In this document: piece after piece, positions 37,369 through 47,103 of the stretch
Layout: each line of letters starts with the position of its first letter
Numbering within the stretch: position 1 is the stretch's first letter
Origin: Rhizobium sp. P38BS-XIX
GTDB taxonomy: Bacteria > Pseudomonadota > Alphaproteobacteria > Rhizobiales > Rhizobiaceae
Direction: 5' to 3'
DNA length: 64,000 nt
Assembly (NCBI RefSeq): GCF_012641435.1
Contig: NZ_JABAIJ010000001.1
Coordinates: forward strand, 1,116,001-1,180,000
Notes under the pieces: model-generated
Databases searched by the model: none
Told to the model about the DNA's origin: nothing
What the model saw: the letters and a program-made list of their open reading frames with translations, nothing else
Position numbers and translations under genes: made by a program

Positions 37369-37905
37369 ATGTATAATCTTCCCAATTTCGTACATCTGCA
37401 TTTTGACAAGACGGCCGACCAACTTGGTGAGACCGAGAAGCGCGTGCTCCGGAAAGCGCATGAGCGCAAGATCGTCTCGACCGATATCAACGCCGCCTTC
37501 TCCGCCAATTCATCTTTCGGCGAACGGCTCGCTGACGGCATTGCCCGCGTCGGCGGCTCCTGGTCCTTCATCATCGGCTTTTTGCTGTTCCTGGTCTTCT
37601 GGTGCGTCATCAACACGGTCATTCTCGTCACCCGCGCCTTCGACCCCTATCCCTTCATCTTCCTCAATCTCGTGCTCTCCATGCTCGCCGCCATCCAGGC
37701 GCCGATCATCATGATGTCGCAGAACCGACAAACCGAGCGAGATCGCTTCGAGGCCGCCAAGGACTACGAGGTCAATCTGAAGGCCGAACTCGAAGTTCTG
37801 TCTCTTCATCAGAAGATAGACATGCAGGTGCTCAAGGAGCTTGCGCTTGTCCGGGAAGAACTTGCCAACCTGACGAGGCAGGTTGCCGAAAAAGGCAGCG
37901 CGTGA
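37369..37905 (+). CDS. DUF1003 membrane protein
   Basis: 178 residues. The core has two helices (SWSFIIGFLLFLVFWCVINTVIL and FIFLNLVLSMLAAIQAPIIMMSQNRQ) with the family's RVGGSWSFI and FDPYPFIFLNL signatures, then a cytoplasmic coiled-coil tail from about residue 120. GGAG precedes ATG 37369. DUF1003 proteins have no assigned function. The gene converges on the GFA gene with only 3 bp between stop codons and no terminator hairpin visible. Confidence 0.88.
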   Translation: MYNLPNFVHLHFDKTADQLGETEKRVLRKAHERKIVSTDINAAFSANSSFGERLADGIARVGGSWSFIIGFLLFLVFWCVINTVILVTRAFDPYPFIFLNLVLSMLAAIQAPIIMMSQNRQTERDRFEAAKDYEVNLKAELEVLSLHQKIDMQVLKELALVREELANLTRQVAEKGSA

Positions 37906-37908
37906 CGA

Positions 37909-38334
37909 TCAGTCCGACGATCCCGCCGTCGCCAATCCGGGGCGGCCTTGTCGGTATTGCGGCAGCCCATCGGTGATTTCGTAATAGTCGCCCTTATCCG
38001 CGCAGAAGATGTGATAGGCAATCTCCATGCCGCTCGGCTGGTCGAACAGCCCGGCCATAATCGATATCTCGTCCTCCCCGTCAGCCGCCCAAAACAGTGC
38101 CGAACCGCAGGTCTTGCAGAAGCCGCGGCGCGCAAATGTGCTGGCGCGATACCAGGTGATGAAATCCTCGCCCTCTATGGCAAGGTTGGCGATCGGCACG
38201 TTGGTGGCCGCATAATAGAGACCGGTTTGCTTGCGGCATTGCGAACAGTGGCACGCCACGACCTCTCGCAATTTGCCATGCGTCCTGAAACGTACGCTGC
38301 CGCAAAGGCAGGCTCCTGTATGGTCTGCGGTCAT
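37909..38334 (-). CDS. GFA (glutathione-dependent formaldehyde-activating/CENP-V) family zinc protein
   Basis: 141 residues with the family's Cys motifs: GACLCGSVRF, CHCSQCRKQTG and GFCKTCGSALFW, which bind two zinc ions. Founding members add glutathione to formaldehyde, but most GFA proteins have no proven activity. The sequence gives no further hint of substrate. ATG 38334 is used. Confidence 0.9.
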   Translation of the reverse strand: MTADHTGACLCGSVRFRTHGKLREVVACHCSQCRKQTGLYYAATNVPIANLAIEGEDFITWYRASTFARRGFCKTCGSALFWAADGEDEISIMAGLFDQPSGMEIAYHIFCADKGDYYEITDGLPQYRQGRPGLATAGSSD

Positions 38335-38438
38335 GATGTCTCCCCATTTCAGGAAGACTTTCCCGAGAAGCTGGGCCAGGTCAATCTCAAAGAAATGAAG
38401 CGCCGTTCAGCGGGATTGATCATGGCACCTCAAATGCA

Positions 38439-38468
38439 AAACGGGCCGGCTGGAAGGCCGACCCGTTT
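38439..38468 (-). terminator. Rho-independent terminator after DAHP synthase
   Basis: AAACGGG and CGGC pair with GCCG and CCCGTTT around one mismatch, loop 6 nt, with a T-tail on the minus strand, 24 bp past the stop. Confidence 0.8.
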
Positions 38469-38491
38469 CTGACATCTTGCTGCGACTTGGC

Positions 38492-39865
38492 TCAGCCGTG
38501 AGCGCGCAGGCGCTTCTCGTCGCGGCCGCCCTTCATGCGTTCGGCGAGCAGGAAGGCCAGTTCGAGCGCCTGATCGGCATTGAGGCGCGGATCGCAATGA
38601 GTGTGGTAGCGATCCTGCAGATCTTCGGCGCCGACGGCGCGCGCGCCGCCCGTGCATTCGGTCACATCCTTGCCGGTCATCTCGATGTGGATGCCGCCCG
38701 GATGCGTGCCTTCGGCGCGGTGAATCTGGAAGAAGCTTTCGACTTCCGACAGGATGCGCTCGAACGGACGCGTCTTGTAGTTGTTGAGCGTAATCGTGTT
38801 GCCATGCATCGGATCGCAGGACCAGACGACCTTACGGCCTTCCTTTTCGACGGCACGAATGAGACGCGGCAGGTTGTCCGCAACCTTGTCGTGGCCGAAG
38901 CGGCAGATCAGGGTCAGACGACCGGCTTCGTTTTCCGGGTTCAGGATGTCGATCAGATTGATGAGATCATCTGCCTGAAGCGAAGGACCGCACTTCAATC
39001 CGATCGGGTTCTTGATGCCGCGGAAATACTCGACATGTGCGTGGTCGGCCTGGCGCGTGCGGTCGCCGATCCAGAGCATGTGGCCCGAGGTCGCGTACCA
39101 GTCGCCGGTCGTGGAGTCGACGCGGGTGAAGGCTTCTTCATAGCCGAGCAGCAACGCTTCATGGCTGGTGAAGAAATCGGTTTCGCGCAGGTTCGGGTTG
39201 GTCTCGGCGGTAATGCCGATCGCGCGCATGAAATCCATCGTCTCGCCGATACGATCGGCAAGCTTGCGGTAGCGCTCGCCCTGCGGGCTGTCCTTGACGA
39301 AGCCGAGCATCCATTTCTGCACGTTTTCCAGGTTGGCGTAGCCACCCATGGCGAAGGCGCGCAAGAGGTTCAACGTCGCGGCAGACTGGCGATAAGCCAT
39401 CATCTGACGCTCCGGGTTGGGAATGCGTGAATCGCTGTTGAAGTCGATGCCGTTGATAATGTCGCCGCGATAGCTCGGCAGCGAAACACCATTCTGCGTC
39501 TCGATGTTCGACGAGCGCGGCTTGGCGAACTGACCGGCGATACGGCCGACCTTGACCACCGGCAGCTGCGCGCCGAAGGTCAGGACCACAGCCATCTGCA
39601 GGAAGGCACGGAAGAAGTCGCGGATCGTGTCAGCGCCATGCTCGGCAAAGCTTTCGGCGCAATCGCCACCCTGCAGCAGAAAGCCGTTGCCTTCCGCAAC
39701 ATTGGCCAGATGAGCCTTGAGACGGCGAGCTTCACCGGCAAAAACGAGCGGCGGATAGCTTGCCAGCTGCGCTTCGGTATCTGCCAGCGCTGCCTTGTCC
39801 GGAAATTCCGGCACCTGCTGGATCGGTTTCTGCCGCCAACTGCTCGGTGTCCAATTCTGTGCCAT
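38492..39865 (-). CDS. Class II 3-deoxy-7-phosphoheptulonate (DAHP) synthase
   Basis: 457 residues, a plant/actinobacterial-type class II enzyme. It joins phosphoenolpyruvate and erythrose 4-phosphate in the first step of the shikimate pathway. Motifs are [55 protein letters not shown] and [17 protein letters not shown], which carry the active-site Cys, Arg, Lys, His and metal ligands. ATG 39865 is preferred over GTG 39874, which adds three residues. Confidence 0.95.
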   Translation of the reverse strand: MAQNWTPSSWRQKPIQQVPEFPDKAALADTEAQLASYPPLVFAGEARRLKAHLANVAEGNGFLLQGGDCAESFAEHGADTIRDFFRAFLQMAVVLTFGAQLPVVKVGRIAGQFAKPRSSNIETQNGVSLPSYRGDIINGIDFNSDSRIPNPERQMMAYRQSAATLNLLRAFAMGGYANLENVQKWMLGFVKDSPQGERYRKLADRIGETMDFMRAIGITAETNPNLRETDFFTSHEALLLGYEEAFTRVDSTTGDWYATSGHMLWIGDRTRQADHAHVEYFRGIKNPIGLKCGPSLQADDLINLIDILNPENEAGRLTLICRFGHDKVADNLPRLIRAVEKEGRKVVWSCDPMHGNTITLNNYKTRPFERILSEVESFFQIHRAEGTHPGGIHIEMTGKDVTECTGGARAVGAEDLQDRYHTHCDPRLNADQALELAFLLAERMKGGRDEKRLRAHG

Positions 39866-39944
39866 CTCACTCACCTGCTTGTGCGCCCGGTCTTTTGCCG
39901 GGCGTCCCGTCGTCGAAAATAACGCGCGCTTATAAACCTTTGCC

Positions 39945-39964
39945 GCCCGCTTGCAAAGGCGGGC
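39945..39964 (-). terminator. GC hairpin downstream of gor
   Basis: Stem GCCCGC / GCGGGC with an 8-nt loop, 55 bp past the gor stop codon. There is no T-run on the minus strand, so the terminator call is weak. Confidence 0.3.
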
Positions 39965-40019
39965 AAACTACTGTGCCGATCTTTTGTGGCGCAGACGATG
40001 CCTGCCCCAGTCGAGCGCG

Positions 40020-41405
40020 TTACACGCGCTCGCCGTTGCGGATCCGATAGCTCGGAGAATACATCGTCACCAACTCTTCCGCAGCGGTCGGATGGACCGC
40101 CATGGTGCGATCGAAATCGTCCTTGGTGCAGCCGGCCTTCAGCGTAATGCCGAGAATCTGCGCCATTTCACCGGCGTCATGGCCGAGAATATGCGCGCCG
40201 ACCACCTTGCGATCGGCAGCATTGACGATCAGCTTCATCAGCATCTTCTCCGTGCGACCGGAGAGCGTCGCCTTCATCGGCCGGAACTGGGCGCGATACA
40301 CCTCAAGCTCCGGATAACGCTTGGCCGCATCTTCTTCTGTCAGACCGACCGTGCCGATTTCGGGCTGCGAGAAGACGGCCGTCGCGATGAGCTCGTGATC
40401 CGGCCGCGTCGGATTGTTCTTGTAGACCGTCTCGATGAAGCATATGGCCTCATGAATGGCGACGGGCGTCAGCTGTACCCGATCGGTGACGTCGCCGAGG
40501 GCGAAGATGTTCGGCACGGACGTGCGCGAATATTCGTCGACGACGATCGCACCCTGATCGTTGACGGCGACGCCGGCAGCCTCCAGCCCAAGTTTGTCGG
40601 TATTCGGCGTGCGGCCAAGCGCCAGCATGACGGTATCGACGTTCAGGGACTTGTCGTTCTTGGTACGAACGCTGAGGCCATTTTCCGTCTTCTCGACGCT
40701 TTCGATGATGTCGTGGCAGAGAATGCGGATGCCCTTCTCCTCCATCGCCTCATGCAGGCCCTTGCGCAGGTCGTGATCGAAGCGCGACAGGATTTCGGCA
40801 CCGCGATAGATCAGCGTCGTCTCGACACCGAGGCCGTGAAACACGTTGGCGAATTCGACCGCGATATAACCGCCGCCGGCGATCAGGATGGACTTCGGCA
40901 GCTCCTCCAGGTGAAAAGCTTCATTGGAGGAAATGCAGAGCTCATGCCCCGGCAGCGCCGTATGAAGGTTCGGCGTGCCACCGGTCGCGATGACGATGGT
41001 TTCCGCCGTCACCGTCTGGCCGGTCTTTAGAAGCTTGATCGTGTGCGCATCCACCAGCTCCGCGCGGGTATCGAAAATCTCTGCCTTGGCATTGTCGAGC
41101 CCCTTACGATAGAGGCCTTCCAGACGGGCGATTTCCTTGTCCTTCGCCGCAATCAGCTTCTTCCAGTCGAAGCTGCTCTCGCCGACGGTCCAGCCGTAGC
41201 CGGCCGCATCTTCGAAATGCTCGCTATATTGCGAGGCGTAGACGAACAGCTTCTTCGGCACACAGCCGCGGATGACGCAGGTGCCGCCATAGCGATATTC
41301 TTCGGCAATGCCGACCTTCTTACCGAGCGAACTGGCCACGCGGGCACTGCGCACGCCGCCGGAACCGCCGCCAATCACGAAGAGGTCGAAATCAAACGAA
41401 GGCAT
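40020..41405 (-). CDS. gor: Glutathione-disulfide reductase
   Basis: 461 residues of the FAD-dependent pyridine nucleotide-disulfide oxidoreductase family. FAD site GGGSGGVRSARVASSLG, redox-active disulfide GGTCVIRGCVPKK, NADPH site AGGGYIAVEFANVFHGLG, FAD site FALGDVTDR, and the C-terminal base His in MAVHPTAAEEL. It reduces GSSG with NADPH and maintains cytoplasmic thiols. ATG 41405 follows GGAG; upstream in-frame sequence to 41459 is not family-like. It follows rpiA and the DUF2059 gene on the same strand, but a terminator lies in between. Confidence 0.95.
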   Translation of the reverse strand: MPSFDFDLFVIGGGSGGVRSARVASSLGKKVGIAEEYRYGGTCVIRGCVPKKLFVYASQYSEHFEDAAGYGWTVGESSFDWKKLIAAKDKEIARLEGLYRKGLDNAKAEIFDTRAELVDAHTIKLLKTGQTVTAETIVIATGGTPNLHTALPGHELCISSNEAFHLEELPKSILIAGGGYIAVEFANVFHGLGVETTLIYRGAEILSRFDHDLRKGLHEAMEEKGIRILCHDIIESVEKTENGLSVRTKNDKSLNVDTVMLALGRTPNTDKLGLEAAGVAVNDQGAIVVDEYSRTSVPNIFALGDVTDRVQLTPVAIHEAICFIETVYKNNPTRPDHELIATAVFSQPEIGTVGLTEEDAAKRYPELEVYRAQFRPMKATLSGRTEKMLMKLIVNAADRKVVGAHILGHDAGEMAQILGITLKAGCTKDDFDRTMAVHPTAAEELVTMYSPSYRIRNGERV

Positions 41406-41488
41406 GGGTGGCTCCTGTCGAAATGGAAGCGCGCTCAAAGCGCTATTGGGGATCGGCATTCATATAGGAAGCCGCGACACAAAAAGAA

Positions 41489-41512
41489 AAGCCCGGAAAG
41501 ATGTCCGGGCTT
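41489..41512 (-). terminator. Rho-independent terminator after the DUF2059 gene
   Basis: Perfect 9-bp stem AAGCCCGGA / TCCGGGCTT, 6-nt loop, then TTTTCTTTTT on the minus strand. It suggests gor is transcribed separately or by read-through. Confidence 0.85.
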
Positions 41513-41585
41513 CGAATTTGCCAGCGTTGACCGCGCACCGCCAAAACGTTGGAACCGTCCTGGGGTAAGGGTCGCAAATTGCGTC

Positions 41586-42143
41586 TTACTGCTTCGGTGC
41601 AGCCTGCTGGGCAGCAGCGCCGCCATCCGGCATGACGACCGGCTGCTTGACGATCTTCTGGAGAGCGTCGCTGCTCTGCTTGGCGAGATCGCGGGAAATG
41701 CCCTGACCCCAGATATCGGCAGACTTGTAGAGTTCGCGGTTGGCGAGCGGGCTATCCTTGATCAGCTTCTTGCCGGCCGGCGAGTTATAGAAATCAGCGA
41801 TGGCCTTGAGCTCATCGACCGTGAAGGTCTTGGCATAGGTGGTCGCAGCCTCGCGCTCGAGATCTGCACGGCGCGGAGCAAGTGCGAGAGCGGTGGCATC
41901 GACGGAAGAGTTGATCGCATTGCCGAAGTTCGGGTTGGCCTGGATCATCGTGCTCTTCAACTGCTCGGCAAGGTTCGGCAGGATGTTGTCGAACTGGTTG
42001 GTGATGCCCATAGCGTTGATCGCAGCGCGCGCAGCCTTGATCTGATCCTCGGAAATTTCCTGAGCGTTGGCAGAACCGAACGCCATGCCGGAAAGAAGAA
42101 TGGTTGCAGCGGCAAGACGGCCAAGACCCGCAAATTTGATCAT
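41586..42143 (-). CDS. DUF2059 periplasmic protein
   Basis: 185 residues. Signal peptide MIKFAGLGRLAAATILLSGMAFGSANA, then a helical domain with YAKTFTVDELKAIADFYNSPAGKKLI, the DUF2059 core, and an Ala/Gln-rich tail. AGGAG lies 9 nt before ATG 42143, 13 bp after rpiA, so it is co-transcribed with rpiA. The family has no known activity. Confidence 0.88.
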   Translation of the reverse strand: MIKFAGLGRLAAATILLSGMAFGSANAQEISEDQIKAARAAINAMGITNQFDNILPNLAEQLKSTMIQANPNFGNAINSSVDATALALAPRRADLEREAATTYAKTFTVDELKAIADFYNSPAGKKLIKDSPLANRELYKSADIWGQGISRDLAKQSSDALQKIVKQPVVMPDGGAAAQQAAPKQ

Positions 42144-42156
42144 GAGATGAGTGCTC

Positions 42157-42858
42157 CTATGTATTGTTCGCCCGCAACGTACGCGCACCGGCGGGGCCGG
42201 CGATAATCGCTAATGTCGCCATATTGATAAAGAGCCCGTGTTCGACAACTCCGGGAATCGAATTGAGCTCATCCGACAGCGCCTCTGCATCAGGAATGCG
42301 GCCGAAAGATGCATCAATGATAAAATGTCCACCGTCAGTGACAAAGGTCTTGCCACCGGCAAGCCGCAGGTTGAGAGGCCCGGAAAGGCCGAGACGCGAG
42401 GCAGCCTTCTCGATGAGAATACGCGTCGAAGCAAGACCGAAAGGATTGACCTCGATCGGCAGCGCGAATGTGCCAAGCGTCTGAACGATCTTGCTTTCGT
42501 CCGCGATCACGATCATTCGGGCTGACGAGGCCGCGACGATCTTTTCACGCAGCAAAGCACCGCCGCCACCCTTGATCAATGTCAATGCGCCGTCGACTTC
42601 ATCGGCGCCGTCAATGGTCAGATCAAGTTCGGGAAGCTCATCCAGGGTTTTGAGCGGCACACCGAGTTCGTTGCAGAGTTTCGCCGTTCTCTCCGACGTC
42701 GGAACGCCCTCGATAGACAGGCCGGATGCCACCTTTTCGGCAAGCAGGCGAACAAATTCCTCCGCGGTGCTGCCCGTGCCGATCCCCAGCCGCATGCCGC
42801 TTTCGACATAAGTCAGGGCCGCCCTCGCGGCCTCAATCTTCATCTCGCGGGCGTCCAT
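42157..42858 (-). CDS. rpiA: Ribose-5-phosphate isomerase A
   Basis: 233 residues. Motifs [38 protein letters not shown] and the phosphate-binding [19 protein letters not shown] segment are those of RpiA. It interconverts ribose 5-phosphate and ribulose 5-phosphate in the pentose phosphate pathway, downstream of Gnd, whose gene is also in this window. The call is secure. A second in-frame ATG at 42843 ([10 protein letters not shown]) is equally plausible as start. Confidence 0.95.
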   Translation of the reverse strand: MDAREMKIEAARAALTYVESGMRLGIGTGSTAEEFVRLLAEKVASGLSIEGVPTSERTAKLCNELGVPLKTLDELPELDLTIDGADEVDGALTLIKGGGGALLREKIVAASSARMIVIADESKIVQTLGTFALPIEVNPFGLASTRILIEKAASRLGLSGPLNLRLAGGKTFVTDGGHFIIDASFGRIPDAEALSDELNSIPGVVEHGLFINMATLAIIAGPAGARTLRANNT

Positions 42859-43053
42859 GCGCCACTCGCTCCCATTGTTACGTTGGTCTGCTGTTTACAC
42901 GGCTCTCCCGCCAAACGAAAGCCAAAATAACGGCAGAGCATAGAAATCCCCGCGCCTCTTTGCCAAGGCTTCCCGGCCATTCGGTTGCAATTGCCAGCGC
43001 GATATTCTAACTCCGAAAGACGCCCCTTTTTTCTATGCAAAGGCCGATTCCCA

Positions 43054-43728
43054 GTGACATCTTCCCTTGTCGTATTCGATCTCGATGGCACGCTGCTGGA
43101 TACGCACGCTGATCTCATCGTCAGCCTGAACCACACCATTGCAGCGCTCGATCTGCCGCCCGTGGGCTATGACGACATTACGCATCTGGTCGGCCACGGT
43201 GCTCAGGTCATGATCGAGCGGGCCTGCAAGCTGCATGGTTATGCGCTTTCTCCCGATGAATTGCCGGCATTGATGCAGCGTTTCATCACTCATTATTCAG
43301 CAACGATGCCCGGCGTCACACAGCCCTACCCCGGCCTTGTTTCGGCACTCGATACGCTCAAAAGCAAGGGCTACAAGCTGGCGGTCTGCACCAACAAGAT
43401 GGAGGCGCTCGCGCGCACCCTCCTCGACCTGCTCGGCCTGACCCACTACTTCGAAGCCATCACCGGTGGCGACACCTTTACCGTGCGCAAGCCGAATGCG
43501 GAACATCTGATCGGCACGGTCGAGCGCGCTGGAGGCGACATTACCCGAACGATCATGATCGGCGACAGCGTCAACGACATCCTGGTTGCCCGCAATGCCG
43601 GCGTTCCCTCGATCGCGGTTCCCTTCGGCTATTCCGATGTTGGCATCGAAACGCTCGAGCCGAGCCGCATCATCTTCCACTATGACGAACTCACCCCTGA
43701 GCTCGTCGATGCGATGCTTGCCGCCTGA
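43054..43728 (+). CDS. gph: Phosphoglycolate phosphatase (HAD family)
   Basis: 224 residues from a GTG at 43054, chosen because VVFDLDGTLLDT (nucleophile Asp) should lie at the extreme N-terminus; the frame is open to an ATG at 42985 that would add 23 unrelated residues. HAD motif II is the CTNK stretch, and motifs III/IV are RKPNAEH and MIGDSVNDILVARNAG. It dephosphorylates 2-phosphoglycolate from oxidative DNA damage or Rubisco-type side reactions. A related HAD specificity is possible. Confidence 0.88.
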   Translation: MTSSLVVFDLDGTLLDTHADLIVSLNHTIAALDLPPVGYDDITHLVGHGAQVMIERACKLHGYALSPDELPALMQRFITHYSATMPGVTQPYPGLVSALDTLKSKGYKLAVCTNKMEALARTLLDLLGLTHYFEAITGGDTFTVRKPNAEHLIGTVERAGGDITRTIMIGDSVNDILVARNAGVPSIAVPFGYSDVGIETLEPSRIIFHYDELTPELVDAMLAA

Positions 43729-43754
43729 GAACATCAAAATCCCTGTTGGTTCAG

Positions 43755-43782
43755 CCCGCAAGGTTGCAAAGCATCTTGCGGG
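43755..43782 (+). repeat. Inverted repeat after gph
   Basis: Arms CCCGCAAG / CTTGCGGG with a 12-nt spacer, 26 bp past the gph stop; a weak terminator or mRNA stem without a T-run. Confidence 0.35.
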
Positions 43783-43892
43783 AAACACGCGACTGCGCCA
43801 CAACCTTGTGACGTCCTGTTCCCCCCAAGGCCGGTGAAGCGAAGACATTCGCACGCGATTCATGGAGGCAAGCCGGGCGATCCGAAGTTGGA

Positions 43893-45071
43893 GTGGCCCC
43901 CTTGCTCGCAGCAGACCCTGAAGACCGCAACGCCGGTCGATTGCCAAACCGTCGGGGCTGGTTTGCCCCGATCGTGCAGACACTTATCATTTGCGCGGCG
44001 CTCTGCGCGGGAATCTGGTTCTACATATATGGAGACCGCGTCGTCGGTTACGTCGAACAGGCAACCTCCGCTGCGCCCGATCCGTCATTGCTGGCGGTAT
44101 ACCAGCACTTCGATATCGATCCTCTGCCGAATGTCGTTGCCGGCCGCACGACAATGGCCACCGATCTCGACATGCTGCGCCGAGAGCACTGCGATTGGGA
44201 CGCCGTCTATAAATTTGCCGACGAACTGCAAAAGCAAGGCTATCGCCGCGAGGCCGCCAGGGTGTTCATCGCCTTTTCGAACAAGTGCAAGCCTTCGAAC
44301 GTCGCGCTAAGTGCCGCCGCCAATATACTTGACAACCTCAGCGATTTCGACGAGGCCCTGAAGGTCTCCAACGACTTGATCGCGATGTCGCCCGGAATGC
44401 CGGACTACTATTTTGAGCGCGCGCAGATCAGGCAAAACGCCAAGAAATATCGCGACGCCATCGATGATTATTATTCGGTGATCGGCCTGACTGACAACAT
44501 CGCCATGCTGAACAGCATGGTCTTCGATGGTCTTTCGGGCAGCTATCGCAATCTCGGCCAGTATTGTGAGGCAATCGGCGCGCTCCAGCTCTGGATATCC
44601 GCCAATCCGGACCGCAACGACACTGCCGTCGTGCGTGGGATGATCAAGGAATATCAGGCCAAGGGAAAATGCACCTCCGCCTACGCTACCGGCAGCGATC
44701 GCTTCCCGACACAGGGCAAGAACGTCATTTTCGCGAAAGTGTCGATCAACGGCACTGAAGGCACGTTCATCGTCGACACGGGCGCAAGCTTCGTGGCAGT
44801 CACCAAGGCCTTTGCCGCACGTGCCAAACTACCGATCGACGGAAACAACGGCATCGCGTTGCAAACGGCGAACGGCGTATCGCAAGCCACCCATACCGAC
44901 GCTGCGACGGTCAAGGTCGGCCGGGTCGAGGCCAGCGACATTACAGCCGTTGTGTTGAGTGACGACGGAGCCCTCGGCAACGAGGTCGACGGTCTGCTCG
45001 GGCGCTCGTTTCTATCACGCTTCGATGTAACCTTTGGCAGCCGCGAATGGCGGATCGAGGCCAAGGATTAA
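43893..45071 (+). CDS. Membrane-anchored retropepsin-like aspartic protease with TPR-like region
   Basis: 392 residues from GTG 43893 (weak ribosome-binding site, start uncertain). A membrane helix (VQTLIICAALCAGIWFYIY, about residues 28-46) is followed by a helical TPR-like region (about 95-255) and a C-terminal clan AA protease domain. The domain has the catalytic FIVDTGASFVAVT, a flap-like segment, and VDGLLGRSFLSRFDV. It matches the TIGR02281 type of bacterial single-domain retropepsins, which act as dimers. The domain would face the periplasm. Substrate unknown. Confidence 0.8.
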   Translation: MAPLLAADPEDRNAGRLPNRRGWFAPIVQTLIICAALCAGIWFYIYGDRVVGYVEQATSAAPDPSLLAVYQHFDIDPLPNVVAGRTTMATDLDMLRREHCDWDAVYKFADELQKQGYRREAARVFIAFSNKCKPSNVALSAAANILDNLSDFDEALKVSNDLIAMSPGMPDYYFERAQIRQNAKKYRDAIDDYYSVIGLTDNIAMLNSMVFDGLSGSYRNLGQYCEAIGALQLWISANPDRNDTAVVRGMIKEYQAKGKCTSAYATGSDRFPTQGKNVIFAKVSINGTEGTFIVDTGASFVAVTKAFAARAKLPIDGNNGIALQTANGVSQATHTDAATVKVGRVEASDITAVVLSDDGALGNEVDGLLGRSFLSRFDVTFGSREWRIEAKD

Positions 45072-45153
45072 AGTGCTGGACCGGCTGTGCTCTTTCAAAC
45101 AGAGCCGGATGAGGACGCTCGGCCGACTTAGACGATCGATGTCTCGACATAGC

Positions 45154-45180
45154 AAAAGGGCGGCCAATGGCCGCCCTTTT
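45154..45180. terminator. Bidirectional rho-independent terminator
   Basis: Twelve-bp stem AAAAGGGCGGCC / GGCCGCCCTTTT with a 3-nt loop between the converging protease-like and L,D-transpeptidase genes, with A/T-rich ends on both sides. Confidence 0.85.
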
Positions 45181-45201
45181 ACGTTCCTTATCTCAACAAC
45201 C

Positions 45202-47103
45202 TTAAATCTGCGCGGTGCGCGACTTGCTGGTCGTGTCGAGCGCCTTCTGTGTTGCCGCGTCGCGATCGTAGACGTCGTTGAAATACTGAATAACGCCATC
45301 CTTGTTCGGCCATGCCGTGAAGTAAGCGATGTAGATCGGGAACTTCTGCGGCACGGCGACGGCCTTGTTCTGACCGGCAGCGATCTGCTTGGCGACATCC
45401 TGAACCGTGGTGTCGAGAACGGCGGCAGCCATGGCGCGCGGATCGGCAAGGCGGACGCAGCCGTGGCTGAGTGCGCGCATGTCCTTCTTGAAGAAGCTCT
45501 TCTGCGGCGTGTCATGCATGTAGATTGCATGCGAGTTCGGGAAAAGGATCTTCAGTTCGCCGAGAGCGTTGTCGCTGCTCGGCGGCTGGCGGACTGCGAT
45601 GTTCTTCGTCGAGCCGTACCAGTCGACACTCGACGAGGCGACGGCATGACCACCGACTTCGACCTGGTAACCCATGCGATCGAGGTAATTCGGGTCGGAG
45701 CGAAGCTTTGGCAGCATCTCGTTGATGATGATCGACTGCGGAACGCCCCAGAACGGGTTGAATTCGACCGTCTGGATCTGGTTTTCGAAGAAGAACGTCT
45801 GATGCTGCTTGCCGCCGACAACGACGCGCATCGACAGCTGTTCCTGGTTGTTGTTGTAGTAGTACACCATGAACGCCGGCTGGTTGATCAGCACATAACG
45901 CGGACCGAGTTCGGGCGGCAGCCAGCGAAGCTGCTCCATGGCGATAACCAGCTTCTGGATCTTGGTATCGTTGTTTTCGCCAACCATGGCGCGAACGGAG
46001 GAAGGACCGATCACGCCATCCGACGTCAGACCCTTTTCCTTCTGGAAGTCTTCGACCAGTGACACGAGGTCCGGCGTATAGTCCGGCGCGCCTGCATAGG
46101 AGGCGAGAACATCGGCGTGAGCCGTCTTCAGCGCGTCCGAACCGCGATGCTGGATCGCCTTGACGATGTTGGCCATTTCCGGCGAGCTGCTACCCGGCTT
46201 CAGGGTGCCGCTCAGCGAGATGGAGATATGCGTGCCATCGGTACCTGCTTCGGCGCGCAGCTTGGCGAGTTCTGCCTTCAGCAAGGTAAACTGCTGGTTC
46301 GACGGGTCGCGGCTGTTGAGATAGGCGGCCACATCCGGGCTTGCGCGCAACACATCGAGCGTTGCCGCCAGATTGACGTCCTTGCGCTTGAAGTCGTGGT
46401 AGCCGGAAATCTTGTTCGGGTCGAGACGACCACGGATCGTATCCTGGACGAACATCAGCACCTTGCTGGAAAGCGCGAGTTCGAACTGCATGAGAGCACG
46501 ATCACGCATGACCGGGTCGGCATTTGCCGCATCCGCGCTCGGAGCGGTTACGGCGTAGTCGGCAGGATCGAGGCCGACGGAACCGGCGTCGGCAAGAACG
46601 GCCATCGCGGCCTTCGCCTTGTCGCTGACCGCATGATCGGCAACCCACAGCAGCGGCTTTGTCTGATCGGCGTAGTAACCTTCGATCGCCTTGGCGATAT
46701 CGTTGGTCGCCATCACGCGCGCATCGGCCAGATAGCGGCGCTGAGAGCCTTCTGTGTCGAGGGCGACGGGCGTCGGAGACGCATCGGCAACTGCGCCGGT
46801 GACGACCGGATCAGCAAAATGCGACGTCGACACAAGACGCATCGAGTCCGCCTTGTAGGTATAATATTTTGGCGCATCGACCTTCGGCAGCGGCAGCTTG
46901 GCCTGCGGTGGCGCTTGAACGGTATCGAGTGTCTGCGCCGGATTAACGGGAACCGGAGCTGATACTTGGGTGCTCTGCTGACGCCCCTGACCGCCACGGA
47001 TGAAATCCATGAGCGTCATGGCGCTTGCTGAAGTCGCGCCAACGGAGGAAAGGCAACAGGAAAGAGCCAGGACGGATGCTGTGGCTTTAGCTGCAAGTTT
47101 CAT
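45202..47103 (-). CDS. L,D-transpeptidase (YcbB/LdtD-like, YkuD domain)
   Basis: 633 residues. Signal peptide to about residue 28, Pro-rich segment, a scaffold domain with DQTKPLLWV and ALMQFELALSSKVLMFVQDTIRGRLDP, a peptidoglycan-binding stretch (LVSLVEDFQKEKGLTSDGVIGPSSVRAM), and a YkuD catalytic domain. The domain contains YMHDTPQKSFF and ALSHGCVRL, whose Cys is the nucleophile. Such enzymes form 3-3 crosslinks in peptidoglycan in the periplasm; rhizobiales rely heavily on them for polar growth. Divergent from fumC across 409 bp. Confidence 0.93.
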   Translation of the reverse strand: MKLAAKATASVLALSCCLSSVGATSASAMTLMDFIRGGQGRQQSTQVSAPVPVNPAQTLDTVQAPPQAKLPLPKVDAPKYYTYKADSMRLVSTSHFADPVVTGAVADASPTPVALDTEGSQRRYLADARVMATNDIAKAIEGYYADQTKPLLWVADHAVSDKAKAAMAVLADAGSVGLDPADYAVTAPSADAANADPVMRDRALMQFELALSSKVLMFVQDTIRGRLDPNKISGYHDFKRKDVNLAATLDVLRASPDVAAYLNSRDPSNQQFTLLKAELAKLRAEAGTDGTHISISLSGTLKPGSSSPEMANIVKAIQHRGSDALKTAHADVLASYAGAPDYTPDLVSLVEDFQKEKGLTSDGVIGPSSVRAMVGENNDTKIQKLVIAMEQLRWLPPELGPRYVLINQPAFMVYYYNNNQEQLSMRVVVGGKQHQTFFFENQIQTVEFNPFWGVPQSIIINEMLPKLRSDPNYLDRMGYQVEVGGHAVASSSVDWYGSTKNIAVRQPPSSDNALGELKILFPNSHAIYMHDTPQKSFFKKDMRALSHGCVRLADPRAMAAAVLDTTVQDVAKQIAAGQNKAVAVPQKFPIYIAYFTAWPNKDGVIQYFNDVYDRDAATQKALDTTSKSRTAQI

